Shown: piece by piece, positions 14,477 to 16,277 of the stretch
Position numbering within the stretch: position 1 is the first letter of the stretch
How the letters are laid out: each line of letters opens with the position of its first letter
Origin: Phil1 sp964546125
GTDB taxonomy: Bacteria > Bacillota > Clostridia > Christensenellales > CAG-138
NCBI GenBank assembly: GCA_964546125.1
Contig: CAZJIS010000041.1
Location: forward strand, 1 to 16,277
DNA: 16,277 nt
Direction of reading: 5' to 3'
Made by a program: the position numbers and the translations under genes
The notes under the pieces: model-generated
What the model was told of the DNA's origin: nothing
Databases searched by the model: none
What the model saw: only the letters and a program-made list of their open reading frames with translations

Positions 14477-15244
14477 ATGCGAAAACCCATCATTGCCGGC
14501 AACTGGAAAATGAACATGACGCCCGCCCAATGCGCGGCGCTCATCGCAGAACTTAAGCCCCTGGTCGAAAAGGCCGCGTGCGACGTGGTTGTTTGTCCGC
14601 CGTTCGTCGATTTGCCCGCCGCGAGTGAGGCGCTTCGCGGCAGCAATATTTGCCTTGGCGCGCAAAACATCCATTGGGCGGAGAAGGGCGCGTTCACGGG
14701 CGAGATCAGCGCCGCGATGCTCAAAGAGCTTGGCGTTGAATATGCGATCGTCGGTCACAGCGAGCGGCGGCAGTTCTTCGGCGAAACCGACGCGGGCGTG
14801 AATCAGCGTGCGCGCGCGGCGCTCGCGGCGGGCATCACGCCGATCATCTGCGTCGGCGAGAGCCTCGAACAGCGTGAGGGCGGCGAAACCGCCTCGTGGG
14901 TCGGCACGCAAACGGCCGCGGCGCTCGTTGATATGAGCGCGGAGGAGGTCGCAAAAGTCGTCATTGCCTACGAGCCCATCTGGGCCATTGGTACGGGCAG
15001 GACGGCCACAAGCCGCCAGGCGGATGAGACCATCGCCGTGATCCGCAGCGTCGTGCGCAACCTCTACGGCGAAGCTGTAGCGGCAGCGCTCCGCATCCAA
15101 TATGGCGGCAGCATGAACCCTAAAAACGCGGCGGAACTGATGGATATGCCCAACATCGACGGCGGCCTCATCGGCGGGGCCAGCCTCAAAGCTTCGGATT
15201 TTGCGCAGGTCGTGCTCAACAGCGGCGGAGCGGCGGACAAATGA
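14477..15244 (+). CDS. tpiA: Triosephosphate isomerase
   Basis: TpiA interconverts dihydroxyacetone phosphate and glyceraldehyde 3-phosphate. The 255-residue TIM barrel carries the catalytic set: Lys11 in AGNWKMN (7-13), His94 in IVGHSERR (91-98) and Glu166 in AYEPIWAIGTG (164-174), plus the phosphate-binding YGGSMNP and GGLIGGASL near the end. AAGGAG (14465-14470) lies 6 bases before the ATG, and the 54-base gap after pgk shows no hairpin, so it is in the same operon. Its stop overlaps the gpmI start as ATGA. Sequence and catalytic residues are complete. Confidence 0.97.
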   Translation: MRKPIIAGNWKMNMTPAQCAALIAELKPLVEKAACDVVVCPPFVDLPAASEALRGSNICLGAQNIHWAEKGAFTGEISAAMLKELGVEYAIVGHSERRQFFGETDAGVNQRARAALAAGITPIICVGESLEQREGGETASWVGTQTAAALVDMSAEEVAKVVIAYEPIWAIGTGRTATSRQADETIAVIRSVVRNLYGEAVAAALRIQYGGSMNPKNAAELMDMPNIDGGLIGGASLKASDFAQVVLNSGGAADK

Positions 15245-16277
15245 AAAAACTTGCGGCTTTGATCATACTCGACGGCTTCGGCTGCCGGACAGAATCTTAC
15301 GGCAACGCGATCCGGGCGGACGGCGCGCCCAACTTCATGCGCTTATGGAACGAATTTCCCCACACGCAGCTTGGCGCATCGGGCCTCGCGGTGGGCCTGC
15401 CCGAAGGGCAGATGGGCAATTCCGAGGTGGGTCATCTCAACCTCGGCGCGGGGCGCGTTGTTTATCAGGATTTTACGCGCATCGAAAAATCCATAGCGGA
15501 TGGCGACTTCTTCAAAAAGGAAGAGTTCCTTGCCGCCATCGGGAATTGCAAAGCGCACGGCAGCGCGCTGCACCTGATGGGTCTTTGCAGCGACGGCGGC
15601 GTGCATAGCCACATCGGGCAGCTCTTCGCGCTCGTGCGTCTGGCGCGGGACGCGGGCCTTAAAAAGGTTTTCATCCATTGCTTCATGGATGGGCGCGACG
15701 TGCCGCCAAGGAGCGGCAAGGCATACATTCGCCAGCTGCAAAACATGCTCGCGGAACTTGGCTGCGGCAAAATCGCCACCGTCATGGGCCGTTACTACGC
15801 CATGGATCGGGATCACCGCTATGAGCGCGTGGAAAAGGCTTACGCGGCGCTCGTTTACGGTGAAGGGGTGCGGGCAACCGACCCTGAAGAAGCGATGCAG
15901 GCCTCTTACGATGCCGATGTGACCGACGAGTTCGTCGTGCCGGTCGTTATGGAAGAAAACGGCGCACCTGAGGCGATGATCGCCGCACGGGACAGCGTGA
16001 TCTTCTATAACTTCCGCTCCGATCGGGCGCGGGAGCTGACGCGCGCGTTTCTTTTGGAGGATTTTGACGGTTTCACGCGCCGCAATGGTTGTTTTCCGCT
16101 TTGCTATGTTTCGATGACGCAATACGACGTCAACTTCGAGAACAAGCTCCTCGTCGCCTTCAAGCCGGAGCCGCTTCAAAATACGCTGGGCGAATATCTT
16201 GCATCCTCGGGTAAAACGCAGCTTCGCATCGCCGAAACGGAAAAATACGCGCACGTCACGTTTTTCTTCAACGGCGG
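15241..16277 (+). CDS. gpmI: 2,3-bisphosphoglycerate-independent phosphoglycerate mutase, N-terminal part (cut by window edge)
   Basis: GpmI converts 3-phosphoglycerate to 2-phosphoglycerate through a phosphoserine intermediate with Mn2+. The first 345 codons are present, out of about 510 usual for the family; the reading frame is open to the window end. It begins MKKLAALIILDGFGCR, with the metal ligand Asp11, and has GLPEGQMGNSEVGHLNLGAG with the nucleophile Ser61. SDGGVHSH, HCFMDGRDVPP, MGRYYAMDRDHRYERV, NFRSDRARELTRAF and AETEKYAHVTFFFNGG follow in the normal order of the insert and phosphatase domains. The start overlaps the tpiA stop by four bases (ATGA), with GGAG (15227-15230) 10 bases upstream. 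An eno gene may follow beyond the edge; that is not visible. Confidence 0.96.
   Translation, partial: MKKLAALIILDGFGCRTESYGNAIRADGAPNFMRLWNEFPHTQLGASGLAVGLPEGQMGNSEVGHLNLGAGRVVYQDFTRIEKSIADGDFFKKEEFLAAIGNCKAHGSALHLMGLCSDGGVHSHIGQLFALVRLARDAGLKKVFIHCFMDGRDVPPRSGKAYIRQLQNMLAELGCGKIATVMGRYYAMDRDHRYERVEKAYAALVYGEGVRATDPEEAMQASYDADVTDEFVVPVVMEENGAPEAMIAARDSVIFYNFRSDRARELTRAFLLEDFDGFTRRNGCFPLCYVSMTQYDVNFENKLLVAFKPEPLQNTLGEYLASSGKTQLRIAETEKYAHVTFFFNG

Noticed and set aside
14144..15100. A 318-codon minus-strand frame across pgk and tpiA
   Set aside because: Shadow of conserved glycolytic genes; no recognisable motif, and composition is typical of an antisense frame. The same applies to 15343-16254 opposite gpmI and 3237-4100 opposite citE.

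Overview
The window looks like a chromosomal segment of a GC-rich member of the Bacillota, probably a Clostridia-type anaerobe. The pointers are LonB (a membrane-anchored Lon protease typical of spore formers), a VanW/YoaR-type cell-wall protein, an ECF-transporter S component, strong AAGGAGG-type ribosome binding sites, good sigma-A promoters, and a citrate lyase cluster with a fused CitXG. This assignment is inference; no 16S rRNA or other marker settles it. I found no rRNA, tRNA, CRISPR array, insertion sequence or phage gene.

Layout. Positions 1-191 (minus) hold the start of an ECF S component. It diverges from a VanW-domain membrane protein (391-1962, plus), and each has its own TTGACA/TATAAT-like promoter. 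A short intergenic stretch with hairpins separates vanW from a convergent TetR-family regulator (2209-2766, minus). The regulator diverges from a five-gene citrate lyase operon (2965-7926): citD, citE, citF, citC and a fused citXG. The tetR/citD gap is AT-rich and carries a perfect 12-bp palindrome plus a repeated half-site, a likely operator. A strong hairpin terminator at 7950-7970 ends the operon.

On the minus strand, transcribed right to left, lonB (9340-11022) is followed after 20 bases by an FAD-dependent oxidoreductase with a C-terminal Rieske domain (8021-9319). Further right, and also minus, are a small lipoprotein gene (12313-13065) and a YcaQ-like DNA glycosylase gene (11153-12316). 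These two overlap by a GTGA and end at a terminator at 11099-11131. Diverging from the lipoprotein is a glycolytic operon, pgk-tpiA-gpmI (13235 to the window edge). It has no gap gene in front of it, and gpmI is cut by the window end.

How the genes work together. CitD, CitE and CitF form citrate lyase, which splits citrate into acetate and oxaloacetate. CitXG makes and attaches the CoA-like prosthetic group on CitD, and CitC acetylates it to activate the enzyme. No citrate transporter, oxaloacetate decarboxylase or CitAB two-component system is visible here. The divergent TetR protein is the only local candidate regulator. Pgk, TpiA and GpmI are central glycolysis.

I did not find a clearly new biological system. 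The best leads are the TetR/citrate lyase pairing with its palindromic control region, the lonB-Rieske oxidoreductase pair, and a possibly leaderless lipoprotein mRNA.
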